Of a stretch of 64,000 nucleotides of DNA, positions 1 through 7,698 are shown in pieces. Numbering within the stretch: position 1 is the first letter of the stretch; every line of letters begins with the position of its first letter. A program made the position numbers and the translations under genes. The notes beneath the pieces are model-generated. The model was not told the origin of the DNA, did not search any database, and saw only the letters and a program-made list of their open reading frames with translations. Origin of the DNA: an archaeon UBA583 (lineage in GTDB: Archaea > Nanobdellota > Nanobdellia > Woesearchaeales > UBA583); the NCBI GenBank assembly GCA_002506365.1, contig DAXK01000048.1, positions 27,942 to 91,941 on the forward strand, in the 5' to 3' direction.

Positions 1-113
1 AAACTATAATTTTCACAATCTAGTAAATCCTTAAAATCAATTTCATAAATATTATCATTAAAATTTTTATAACCTTTAGAACTTACAACAAGAACTCTTT
101 TTTTAGATGCCAT
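1..113 (-). CDS. Partial CDS, N-terminal end of an unknown protein
   Basis: An open frame runs from an ATG at 113 off the left edge of the window, giving about 37 residues that start MASKKRVLVVSSKGYKN. A hydrophobic beta-strand-like start (RVLVVSS) suggests a Rossmann-like fold, but too little is visible to name it. An AT-rich stretch with AAATATAAA about 25 bases upstream could be its promoter. Confidence 0.5.
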   Translation of the reverse strand, partial: MASKKRVLVVSSKGYKNFNDNIYEIDFKDLLDCENYS

Positions 114-272
114 AGAATTGAATTTACGATTTATATTTAAAAATATTACATTGTAAATTTATCCCAAAATTAATTTTTTTTCACATTATGAAACTTTTTT
201 TTAAATATTTTTATTTTTTATTCACAAAATTGTTTTCCCAAATCTTATAAAAAACAATAAATTAATTAAATT

Positions 273-722
273 ATGAATATCGCAGAACTAAGAGAAATTT
301 TAACTAATTTTAAAATTGACCAAGATAAAATTAATGAATATCTACAAAATAAAGAAATTGTAGAACTAAATAACAATTTATACTTATTACCACAAAATTA
401 TGATAAATTAAAAAACGAAATTTCAAATGATAATTTAATTTATATTCAACTAAAATATTTATCTCCAAGTATTTTATTATTAAACTGGATTAAAAATAAT
501 ACAAAAAATGTATTAAAAATTAAATCAGAAAAAAGAGCACTAGATTTTACTTATGGAAAAGATTTATTTCAAGACCTTGTAACAAAAAATTCAAAATGCG
601 AATTTGAATTAAATAAATACTTTATTGTTGAATTTAATAATGAAATTTTAGGATATATTCAAGTAGCAGATAAAAAATTAAACAATGAATTTCATGTTGG
701 TGACTATCTTAAAGAAAATTAA
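273..722 (+). CDS. PUA-domain-like small protein
   Basis: This 149-residue protein is probably an RNA-binding protein. The second half (about residues 85-145) reads like a PUA domain: a motif ALDFTYGKDLF, then KYFIVEFNNEILGYIQV, then GDYLKEN at the end. This is the layout of Nip7-like and other archaeal PUA proteins (strand, 'G-K-D-hydrophobic', 'N-G-hydrophobic-G', closing 'G-x-Y-L'). The first 80 residues have no clear domain. The gene stands alone and is divergent from the left-edge gene. It could take part in ribosome or tRNA maturation, but that is inference from the fold only. Confidence 0.55.
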   Translation: MNIAELREILTNFKIDQDKINEYLQNKEIVELNNNLYLLPQNYDKLKNEISNDNLIYIQLKYLSPSILLLNWIKNNTKNVLKIKSEKRALDFTYGKDLFQDLVTKNSKCEFELNKYFIVEFNNEILGYIQVADKKLNNEFHVGDYLKEN

Positions 723-810
723 ATTATATATAATTTTAAATAATTCAACTTCAAAGATACTCCAAAATTAGACACTTTAGATTTAAATAAATATTTCAAT
801 TCAACAATTT

Positions 811-1743
811 ATGACAGAATTTTCAAATCTTAAAACTTTAAGGTCATTTGACGAAAACTCTCTCCCAGACTTAGATGTTGTAACTTTGGGAGCTCTTGAA
901 TTATTTCAAGAAAACAAACCAGAATCCTTAGATTTCTCAAAACATTCTAGACCATTAGTTGTTGGAAGTGGGAATGCAATTTCTACAGCAAAAATTTTAT
1001 TTGAAAATACAAATGCTATTTACGCAAACGAATCAGACTATAAAGAAAAATTAAATTTAGATATTGACTCAGTTTACATATTTTCAGCTAGTGGTGGAAA
1101 GCACGCACCAATTTTAGCGAAAGCAGCTAAAGAAAAAAACCTTGAAACATTTTTAATAACTTGTTCAAATAATTCTCAAGCAGAACAAATTGTAGGAAAA
1201 GAAAATACAATTGTAACACAAAAAAATAGAGAACCATATACATATAACACTTCAACTTACTTAGGTTGGATTTTAGCAAAAACAAAAGAAGATCCAAAAG
1301 AAATTTATGATTTTATTGAAACAAAAATTAAACCTCAAATTCCTCATAATTTTATTCACTATACTGGATATTTATTAGTAACTCCAGATAAATTTGTAAA
1401 CTTAAATCCATTATTTGAAGTTAAATTTATTGAATTGTTTGGAAGAAAAATAGCAAGAGATGTAAAATCAGCTGAAGAACTAAAACACGCAGTAACAGTT
1501 GTGCCAAGTAACACTGAATTATGTATTAACTTTACTGGAAAAGAAGTTGACTTTGTAGGAGATGTATTAAACATTGAAATTCCAGAAAATTTTGGACACG
1601 GTGCAATGATGGCAATTACATATTATATAATTGGATACATTCAAAAACAAAACCAACCATACTTTAAAGAAAATATAAAAGAATATATCCAAAGAAACGC
1701 CAAAGGAGATTTCGGAAAAGCAATCAGTACGATTGTAGAATAG
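811..1743 (+). CDS. SIS-domain sugar isomerase-like protein
   Basis: This 310-residue protein has two sugar isomerase (SIS)-like halves. VVGSGNA near residues 50-56 and IFSASGGKHAP near 90-100 are the phosphosugar-binding loops; the Ser-rich SASGG loop is typical of SIS proteins. The size and two-lobed layout resemble archaeal bifunctional phosphoglucose/phosphomannose isomerases. The catalytic Glu/His pattern of that family is not obvious, though GHGAMMAI near residue 263 could hold the His. Substrate is unknown. The gene ends in a strong hairpin (1745-1769). Confidence 0.6.
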   Translation: MTEFSNLKTLRSFDENSLPDLDVVTLGALELFQENKPESLDFSKHSRPLVVGSGNAISTAKILFENTNAIYANESDYKEKLNLDIDSVYIFSASGGKHAPILAKAAKEKNLETFLITCSNNSQAEQIVGKENTIVTQKNREPYTYNTSTYLGWILAKTKEDPKEIYDFIETKIKPQIPHNFIHYTGYLLVTPDKFVNLNPLFEVKFIELFGRKIARDVKSAEELKHAVTVVPSNTELCINFTGKEVDFVGDVLNIEIPENFGHGAMMAITYYIIGYIQKQNQPYFKENIKEYIQRNAKGDFGKAISTIVE

Positions 1744-1744
1744 A

Positions 1745-1769
1745 ATAATTTTTCTTTTAGAAAAATTAT
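1745..1769 (+). terminator. Hairpin after the SIS gene
   Basis: ATAATTTTTC and GAAAAATTAT form a perfect 10-base stem around a 5-base TTTTA loop, directly after the SIS stop codon and followed by T-rich sequence. It lies between convergent genes and is a likely termination signal. Confidence 0.55.
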
Positions 1770-1803
1770 ATTTTATTTATTTTTAATTCTTTAACAAAAT
1801 AGA

Positions 1804-1824
1804 AATTTTGACAAAGTCAAAATT
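1804..1824. terminator. Hairpin between convergent genes
   Basis: AATTTTGAC and GTCAAAATT form a perfect 9-base stem with an AAA loop. It is the middle of three hairpins between the SIS gene and gdhA and could serve either strand. Confidence 0.4.
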
Positions 1825-1848
1825 GTAATTTATGCTCAAAAAAATAGA

Positions 1849-1871
1849 AAAAATTTGTTTCACAAATTTTT
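1849..1871 (-). terminator. Hairpin after gdhA
   Basis: AAAAATTTGT and ACAAATTTTT pair perfectly over 10 bases with a 3-base loop, 4 bases past the gdhA stop. Read on the minus strand the stem is followed by runs of T, as expected of a terminator. Confidence 0.55.
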
Positions 1872-1875
1872 ATAT

Positions 1876-3219
1876 TTAAATAATTCCTTGAGCAATCATA
1901 GCATCAGCAACCTTAATAAAACCACCAATATTTGCCCCTTTAACATAATTCACATAATCTTCTTCTTTTCCATACTTTACACAAATTTCATGGATATCTT
2001 TCATAATATTTTCTAACTTTTCTAAAACTTCTTTCTCACTCCAAGACAATCTAATTGAATTTTGAGCCATCTCTAAACCAGACACAGCAACTCCACCTGC
2101 ATTGGACGCTTTCCCAGGTGCAAACAAAATTTTATGCTTAATAAATTCATCAACCGCAGATTTAGTTGATGGCATATTTGCACCCTCACCAATAACTCTA
2201 ACACCATTTGAAATCAAACTCTTCGCATCATCTAAATCAAGTTCATTTTGTGTAGCACAAGGCATAGCAATATCTGCTTTAATTTCCCAAGGTCTAGAAC
2301 CTGCTAAATATTCAACTCCATAAAATTCATCTGCATATTCAGAAATTCTCCCTCTCTTCTCATTTTTCAACTTTTTAATATATTCTAATTTCTCTAGATC
2401 AATTCCATCTTTATCATAAACAGTTCCACCTGAATCAGACATTGACAAAACTTTAGCACCTTTTTTAATTAATAATTCAGTTGCAAACTGAGCAACATTT
2501 CCAGACCCTGAAACAAGCACAGACTTACCATTATAATCTTCATCAATAGTTTTTAACATATTTTCAACAAAAAAAACTAAACCATAACCAGTAGCCTCAG
2601 GTCTAATTTTACTTCCACCATGATGTAAATGTTTCCCAGTTAAAGTTCCAGTAAACTCATTTCGAAGGCGCTTATATTGTCCAAATAAATACCCTATCTC
2701 ACGACCACCAACACCAATATCTCCAGCAGGCACATCTAAATTAGATCCAATATGACGACTCAACTCAGTCATAAAAGATTGACAAAATTTCATAATCTCA
2801 TTATCAGATTTCCCCTTAGGGTCAAAATCTGAACCACCCTTTCCACCACCAAGCGGCAAATTCGTTAAAGAATTTTTAAACACTTGTTCAAACGCTAAAA
2901 ACTTTAAAATACTTAAATTAACCGATGGATGAAATCGAAGTCCACCTTTATATGGTCCAATAGCAGAATTCATCTGAACTCTAAATCCACGATTAATTTG
3001 AATTTCTCCATTATCATCAAGCCACGGAACTCTAAACATAATAACTCTCTCAGGCTCAACCATTCTCTCCATAATTTTTTCATCTAAATACCTTGGATTT
3101 TCTTCTAAAAATGGATAAATTGAATCTACAACTTCTTCAACAGCTTGTAAAAATTCACTCTCATGTGAATTTTTTAATCTTACTTGTTCCATAAATTTCT
3201 CAACATTTTTTTGTGTCAT
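1876..3219 (-). CDS. gdhA: Glutamate dehydrogenase, bacterial hexameric type
   Basis: This enzyme interconverts glutamate and 2-oxoglutarate plus ammonia in the cytoplasm, probably using NADP(H). It is 447 residues, the usual length for the E. coli-like small hexameric type. Visible signatures are GPYKGGLRFH (substrate Lys91), PLGGGKGGSDFDPKGKS (catalytic Lys127), PAGDIGVGGRE (Asp167) and a Rossmann loop SGSGNVA near 237-243. The GSDFDPKGKS stretch is shared with bacterial GdhA rather than with the thermophilic archaeal GDH, which suggests horizontal transfer (inference). It is a single-gene unit ending in its own hairpin. Confidence 0.95.
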   Translation of the reverse strand: MTQKNVEKFMEQVRLKNSHESEFLQAVEEVVDSIYPFLEENPRYLDEKIMERMVEPERVIMFRVPWLDDNGEIQINRGFRVQMNSAIGPYKGGLRFHPSVNLSILKFLAFEQVFKNSLTNLPLGGGKGGSDFDPKGKSDNEIMKFCQSFMTELSRHIGSNLDVPAGDIGVGGREIGYLFGQYKRLRNEFTGTLTGKHLHHGGSKIRPEATGYGLVFFVENMLKTIDEDYNGKSVLVSGSGNVAQFATELLIKKGAKVLSMSDSGGTVYDKDGIDLEKLEYIKKLKNEKRGRISEYADEFYGVEYLAGSRPWEIKADIAMPCATQNELDLDDAKSLISNGVRVIGEGANMPSTKSAVDEFIKHKILFAPGKASNAGGVAVSGLEMAQNSIRLSWSEKEVLEKLENIMKDIHEICVKYGKEEDYVNYVKGANIGGFIKVADAMIAQGII

Positions 3220-3365
3220 AAAATCCTTATAAATTTTAAACTATATAAATAAATCTTAATTATGAAATTAAACTAAACAATTTCACAAAATAACTAACGA
3301 AATTAATAAACAAAAAATCACACAATAAAACAAAATTATAAATATAAATAAATTTAAAATTTAAT

Positions 3366-4250
3366 ATGGAAAAAGTAAATCAAAGAAAAAAATTAAATTA
3401 TACAATTCATAATTTTAAAACATCTGATAATATTACATTAAATGGAATTTTAAATCAATCTAAATCAAAGCAAAACAACTCAACAATTATATTACATATT
3501 CACGGTATGTGTTCAGATTTATTATCAAATGTTGGACAACTAGTATCAGAAACAGCAAATAAAAATAAATTCTCCTCATTTATAATTAATACGAGAGGAC
3601 ATGGAATTGTATCAAGTTTTAAACAAACAAATAAAGATGGAACTAAATCCTATCATACAGGTGGAACAGCTTATGAAATTTTTGAAGATTCACAAATTGA
3701 TATTCAAGCAGGAATTGATTATCTAAAAACTTTAGGATATAATAAAATTATTTTATCTGGACACTCAACAGGGTGTCAAAAAATAATAAATTATCAATTA
3801 AATAACCTAAAAACAAAAACTGTAAAAGCATTAATTTTACTAGCTCCAGGAGATGACTTAAATGTTGAAAAAAGAGATAACTCAGAATTTCAAAAAACTT
3901 TAAAATTATCAAAAGAAAAATTCAATTCAAAAGCACTTTTCGCAACACACGACTTTGGATTACTATCTGCGAAAAGATTTTATAATTTATTTAAAAAAAC
4001 ATCAATAGAATCAAATCTATTTAATTATACAAAAAATCTTGAATACTTAAAACAAATTAAAATTCCAATTTTAAGCTTAATTGGAGACGAAGATCCATAT
4101 TTCTTAGATGTTCAAAAAGCAACAATTAATATCAAAAATAATCTAAAAAATCGAAAATCAAATTCAATATTAACAAAAGGAAATCATAGTTACTATGGTG
4201 CTGAAGTTGAATGTGCTAGACATATAATTGATTTTTTAAACAAATTATAA
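3366..4250 (+). CDS. Alpha/beta hydrolase
   Basis: This 294-residue protein is a serine hydrolase of unknown substrate. The oxyanion HG is at residues 46-47, the nucleophile elbow GHSTG at 132-136 (Ser134), a likely acid is Asp243 in IGDEDPYF, and the likely catalytic His274 is in GNHSY. No signal peptide is seen, so it is probably cytoplasmic. AATATAAATAAA about 15-20 bases before the ATG looks like its promoter. A second, distinct alpha/beta hydrolase lies at 34044-34799. Confidence 0.8.
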   Translation: MEKVNQRKKLNYTIHNFKTSDNITLNGILNQSKSKQNNSTIILHIHGMCSDLLSNVGQLVSETANKNKFSSFIINTRGHGIVSSFKQTNKDGTKSYHTGGTAYEIFEDSQIDIQAGIDYLKTLGYNKIILSGHSTGCQKIINYQLNNLKTKTVKALILLAPGDDLNVEKRDNSEFQKTLKLSKEKFNSKALFATHDFGLLSAKRFYNLFKKTSIESNLFNYTKNLEYLKQIKIPILSLIGDEDPYFLDVQKATINIKNNLKNRKSNSILTKGNHSYYGAEVECARHIIDFLNKL

Positions 4251-4316
4251 TTATTTTATAATTTATTTTTTCAAAAATTACAAATTATTATAAATAATAA
4301 AATTCAGTTTAATTTT

Positions 4317-4685
4317 ATGACTGATGAGAAATCTGCTTGGATGAAATGGAATCATACTAAAAAAAGAAAAAAATTAACTGATACTTTAGAAATTACAAAT
4401 AATTTATTTTTTGAAAAACTATCTATTCCTGAAATTGCTAAAAAAAGACATTTTAAACTACAAACTATTGAATATCAAATAATTGAATTAATTACTTTAG
4501 GATATATTTATTTAGGAGATGTTGTTGAAGATAGTTTAGCTCATCAAATTTTAGATACATTTGAACACCAAGTTCCAGAATCACTAAAAGAAATTAAAGA
4601 AAAACTTCCTGAGGATATAACTTACTTTCAAATTAAATGTGTATTAGCATCAATTAATAATCAACCAGATAGTATTCATGATTAA
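4317..4685 (+). CDS. Helix-turn-helix protein (RecQ C-terminal HTH_40-like)
   Basis: The 122-residue product has a basic N-terminus followed by a helix-turn-helix segment (about residues 22-105). Phrases such as LSIPEIAKKRHFKLQTIEYQI and ITYFQIKCVLASI match the helix-turn-helix domain found at the C-terminus of RecQ-type helicases. Here the domain stands alone without a helicase. It may bind DNA as a small regulator or accessory factor; target unknown. Confidence 0.55.
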   Translation: MTDEKSAWMKWNHTKKRKKLTDTLEITNNLFFEKLSIPEIAKKRHFKLQTIEYQIIELITLGYIYLGDVVEDSLAHQILDTFEHQVPESLKEIKEKLPEDITYFQIKCVLASINNQPDSIHD

Positions 4686-4795
4686 TATTAATATTGCTTA
4701 ATTATTTTCCACCAATTTATTTACTAAAATTTAATATTAAATTTTAAATAATAAAAATCTTTATAATAACTCAAATTATATTTAATTTAATTACA

Positions 4796-5770
4796 ATGGA
4801 TACAAATGATAAATTATATAGTTCTAAATTCAAAACTGCTGATATAAAATTGGGTTATGGATGTAATGATAAATGTGTTCATTGCGTTGTTGAAAAACTT
4901 CGAGATATCGCAATACAAAATAAACATCTTGATTTAAAAACTGATGAATATCTAAAAGAAATTGATAAAGTTATCTCGGACGGAATTAAAAGAATAGTTG
5001 TAACGGGTGGAGAACCTACAATAAGAAAAGATTTTCCTATAATTATTGATTATATTAACAGTTTTGGAATTGAAATATTTCTACAAACAAATGGTAGATT
5101 TTTATCTAACTCAAACTTAATTGATAAAATAAAAAATAAAATTAATACATATATTATCGCACTACACGGACCAAATGAAACAATTCACGACATTGTAACA
5201 CAAAGCTCAAATTCATTTAATCAAACTGTTCAAGGAATTAAAAATGTTGTTAAAATCGGTGGGAATGTTTGCGGGAAAACAGTAATCTCAAAATTAAATT
5301 ATAAAACATTATTACAAACATGTAAATTATATAACAAACTTGGAGTTAAAGAAATTTATATTGCATACCCTCATTCTTCTGGCGAAATTGATTATTTAAA
5401 AAAAATAGCTCCAACCTATACTCAAATAAAACCATATATAGAACAATGTTTAACTTGGGCAATTGAAAATAATATTAATTTAAAATTAGAAAGTATTCTT
5501 CCATGTAATTTAGATAAAGAATTTCCAATTAAATATTACTATGATTTCACAGAATTTCTAGCTCAAAAAAAATATAAAATGCTTGATGAAAATTATGGGT
5601 CTTGGGAAGAATTTACTAAAATGGACAAAAAAAAAGATTTTTCAAAATGTCAAAAATGTGTATTCAACAATTTCTGTAATGGTATTTGGCACGAATATAC
5701 AAACCTTTATGGATTTGAACAAATAAGACCTATAACTAAAATTCACGACAAATCAAATCTTAAATTCTAA
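4796..5770 (+). CDS. Radical SAM maturase, HxsC-like
   Basis: This 324-residue radical SAM enzyme carries the SAM [4Fe-4S] motif C23xxxC27xxC30, the GGEPT motif at 71-75 and a C-terminal cluster-binding set C285xxC288xxxxxC294 in a CQKCVFNNFCNG segment. Residues 193-205 (SSNSFNQTVQGIK) follow the layout of the His-Xaa-Ser system maturase HxsC. The next gene, 45 bases downstream, encodes a His/Asn-rich peptide, and an HxsB-like enzyme and an HxsD-like protein lie 1.5 kb further on. The likely role is post-translational modification of that peptide. The HxsC assignment is from context and motif layout and is less certain than HxsB; a MoaA-like general peptide maturase is the alternative. Confidence 0.65.
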   Translation: MDTNDKLYSSKFKTADIKLGYGCNDKCVHCVVEKLRDIAIQNKHLDLKTDEYLKEIDKVISDGIKRIVVTGGEPTIRKDFPIIIDYINSFGIEIFLQTNGRFLSNSNLIDKIKNKINTYIIALHGPNETIHDIVTQSSNSFNQTVQGIKNVVKIGGNVCGKTVISKLNYKTLLQTCKLYNKLGVKEIYIAYPHSSGEIDYLKKIAPTYTQIKPYIEQCLTWAIENNINLKLESILPCNLDKEFPIKYYYDFTEFLAQKKYKMLDENYGSWEEFTKMDKKKDFSKCQKCVFNNFCNGIWHEYTNLYGFEQIRPITKIHDKSNLKF

Positions 5771-5786
5771 AATAAAATAACAAAAA

Positions 5787-5795
5787 TATATAAAT
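5787..5795 (+). promoter_or_regulatory. TATA box of the precursor-peptide gene
   Basis: TATATAAAT ends 21 bases before the ATG at 5816, giving the peptide gene its own core promoter for a nearly leaderless mRNA. This would allow more peptide than maturase to be made. Confidence 0.5.
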
Positions 5796-5815
5796 AAAAT
5801 AATTATAATTTTTTT

Positions 5816-6124
5816 ATGAAAAAGGAACTTCCTAAAATTAAAAAATCGTTAAAATCATTTATTATCGAGGAAGATGCAAAAGTTATGGATAAAACTGCAA
5901 CTAAAGTAGCATTAGCTGTAACATTTGCAAGTTTAACATTTCTAGACTCAGTAGATGATGTAAACGCAAAAGGACATAGTAATCACTATCACAAAAATAA
6001 CTTATTAACTGAAGATTTTAAAACTGTTCAAGATCAAAGTGGAGAAGATTTTGAAGTAACTGAAGTTACACACACAAACGGATACACACACCAAAATAGT
6101 AAGCGTAGTTGGTATAAATTATAA
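5816..6124 (+). CDS. Putative Hxs-type precursor peptide, His/Asn-rich
   Basis: The 102-residue product looks like a secreted, modified peptide. Residues 1-28 are a charged leader with LKSFIIEEDAKVM at 12-24. A hydrophobic segment follows at about 29-44. After it come GHSNHYHKNN at 53-62 and a C-terminal THTNGYTHQNSKRS at 85-98. These His-x-Asn/His-x-His groups recall the His-Xaa-Ser repeats of HxsA-type substrates, but they are few and Asn-rich. It sits directly after the HxsC-like maturase. The same 13-residue leader motif recurs in the membrane protein at 10744-11295. No homolog is claimed; the role is inferred from composition and neighbours. Confidence 0.6.
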   Translation: MKKELPKIKKSLKSFIIEEDAKVMDKTATKVALAVTFASLTFLDSVDDVNAKGHSNHYHKNNLLTEDFKTVQDQSGEDFEVTEVTHTNGYTHQNSKRSWYKL

Positions 6125-6141
6125 AATTTATATCTATTTTT

Positions 6142-7320
6142 TTATTTTTTAAATTTATAATACAAATTAACTTTTTGATTTAAAGTATAATAAAATTCAA
6201 AACTTAAAGTAACTAATTCCTTATCATCATATTTATCTAACTTAATTTCTAACTCTGAAAAAATTTTATCATTTTCAAATTTATTTAATTCTAAAGATAT
6301 ATCAATTCTTTTAGCAATAATTTTATTATTTTTAATCTTAAAATCTAATAAAACTCCACGCAAACTTTCACTAAAACTATAATTAATTATCTTATTATAT
6401 TTTGATTTAAACTCATCTGGTATATCTGACACAAAATCATCAATTTCATATATTTTAATTTTTTCCTTTTGATGATAAACTTTAATTTTAAAATTATTTT
6501 CTTCATCAAAATCAATTCCAATCCCCCAAATTTTATCACTAAGTTCAGGTTTTATATTTAAAATATCTACACATACTTTTAATTCATTTTCACTATATTC
6601 ATCACAACTAAAATATAATGTTTTACGAATACTTTTATCTTTCATCTCAGCAAAACTAATCCCAACTTTAGAACTTAATTGAAGACATTTTTCAATTTCT
6701 AAAAACTTCTTACTTCCAAAAATACTTTGTAAATAATTATCAAATACTTTTGAATTTTTCATTTTATACAAATAACAAACAAATCTATCATTATTACTTT
6801 CTTGACTTTTACCTAAATAAGAATCAACAAAAATAAAAGATGACTTAACTAAAAAATCATTATTTTTAATTAACTCTAATAATTCAAAAGACATATCTTT
6901 AACTTTACAACTTTTAAAATTTTCAATTTTAGAAATCTCCTTACTTGAATTAAACTCAAAATAATCTTCTCCTAAAAACTCAGTTTCCCCAAATTTTTTT
7001 TTATAATTTAAACATTCAAAATCACAATTTAAAATATCAACAAACTTCCAATACTTTAAACACATATGAGATTTTAAAAAAAAAGAATAAATAATACTTT
7101 CTGGAAAATTTTTAAATATTATTTTTTTAATAATTTTTTTATCAATTAAACTATATAAATATTTTTTTTGAATTTCAAAAAATTTAGAAATAGGCACACC
7201 TAAATTATACTCTTTAAAATCAAACTCAAATTCTCCATTACATAAATTAGAATTATAAATGATATCAAAACTTAACTGATTATCTAACTTAAACTCTAAT
7301 TTAAATGTATTATTATTCAT
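6142..7320 (-). CDS. Uncharacterised protein in the Hxs-like locus
   Basis: This 392-residue, soluble-looking protein was not recognised. Its ATG overlaps the stop codon of the HxsD-like gene by 8 bases (ATGAATAA), so the two are translationally coupled and share a promoter. The C-terminal half is rich in alternating beta-hairpins, for example WGIGIDFDEENNFKIKVY and RGVLLDFKIKNNKIIAKR. That pattern loosely recalls repeated beta-strand barrels such as ABBA-type prenyltransferases, but no diagnostic residues can be shown. The coupling suggests a function in the same peptide pathway (inference). It converges with the precursor gene, leaving only 17 bases between stops. Confidence 0.6.
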   Translation of the reverse strand: MNNNTFKLEFKLDNQLSFDIIYNSNLCNGEFEFDFKEYNLGVPISKFFEIQKKYLYSLIDKKIIKKIIFKNFPESIIYSFFLKSHMCLKYWKFVDILNCDFECLNYKKKFGETEFLGEDYFEFNSSKEISKIENFKSCKVKDMSFELLELIKNNDFLVKSSFIFVDSYLGKSQESNNDRFVCYLYKMKNSKVFDNYLQSIFGSKKFLEIEKCLQLSSKVGISFAEMKDKSIRKTLYFSCDEYSENELKVCVDILNIKPELSDKIWGIGIDFDEENNFKIKVYHQKEKIKIYEIDDFVSDIPDEFKSKYNKIINYSFSESLRGVLLDFKIKNNKIIAKRIDISLELNKFENDKIFSELEIKLDKYDDKELVTLSFEFYYTLNQKVNLYYKFKK

Positions 7321-7648
7321 TGTTTGAATTTGAAACTCCTTGACTTAAAATTGCTTTTTCTAAAATTAATTGTCTAATCTCTGATGTATTTTTCATTTGA
7401 TCTAAATAAGAACTAGACTCAATTAATTCATCAAAAAATCCATAAACTGCATCATTTAAATTATTCTCTTTATTATCTTCATCTTTAAACTTTAAAGATA
7501 CAATCCAATTTTTATCATCACAATCAATTAAAAAATAAAACTTATCTAACAATACATAAGTAGTTTGAACAACAACTTGTTTAGAATAAATTTCTTTATT
7601 AATTTTAATTATAGCTTCATTATCAACAATTTCAAAATTTGACTTCAT
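7313..7648 (-). CDS. hxsD: HxsD-like protein of a His-Xaa-Ser system
   Basis: This small protein (111 residues from the chosen ATG) resembles HxsD of the His-Xaa-Ser peptide modification system: an early strand IKINKEIYSKQVVVQTTYV, then LLDKFYFLIDCDD, a strand pair WIVSLKF, then helices with FFDELIESSSYLDQM and SEIRQLILEKAI. HxsD proteins are about this size and sit beside HxsB and HxsC. The frame could start at a GTG at 7687, but the TATA box at 7670-7677 lies 22 bases before the ATG at 7648, so that ATG was chosen. It is first in a two-gene unit with the 392-residue protein and divergent from the HxsB-like gene. Confidence 0.65.
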   Translation of the reverse strand: MKSNFEIVDNEAIIKINKEIYSKQVVVQTTYVLLDKFYFLIDCDDKNWIVSLKFKDEDNKENNLNDAVYGFFDELIESSSYLDQMKNTSEIRQLILEKAILSQGVSNSNNE

Positions 7649-7669
7649 AATAATTACTAGCAACAAAAC

Positions 7670-7677
7670 TTTATAAA
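7670..7677. promoter_or_regulatory. Shared palindromic TATA box
   Basis: TTTATAAA is its own reverse complement and lies exactly midway between the divergent ATGs at 7648 (minus) and 7699 (plus), 22 bases from each. It can act as the core promoter for both hxsD-like and hxsB-like genes. Confidence 0.55.
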
Positions 7678-7698
7678 CTTTAACCACTAAAATTTCTT

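Noticed and set aside
1359..1574. Antisense open frame within the SIS gene
   Set aside because: It lies wholly inside a well-supported gene, has no promoter box and no recognisable protein features.
2102..2323. Antisense open frame within gdhA
   Set aside because: A shadow of gdhA on the other strand; the gdhA protein matches its family over its full length.
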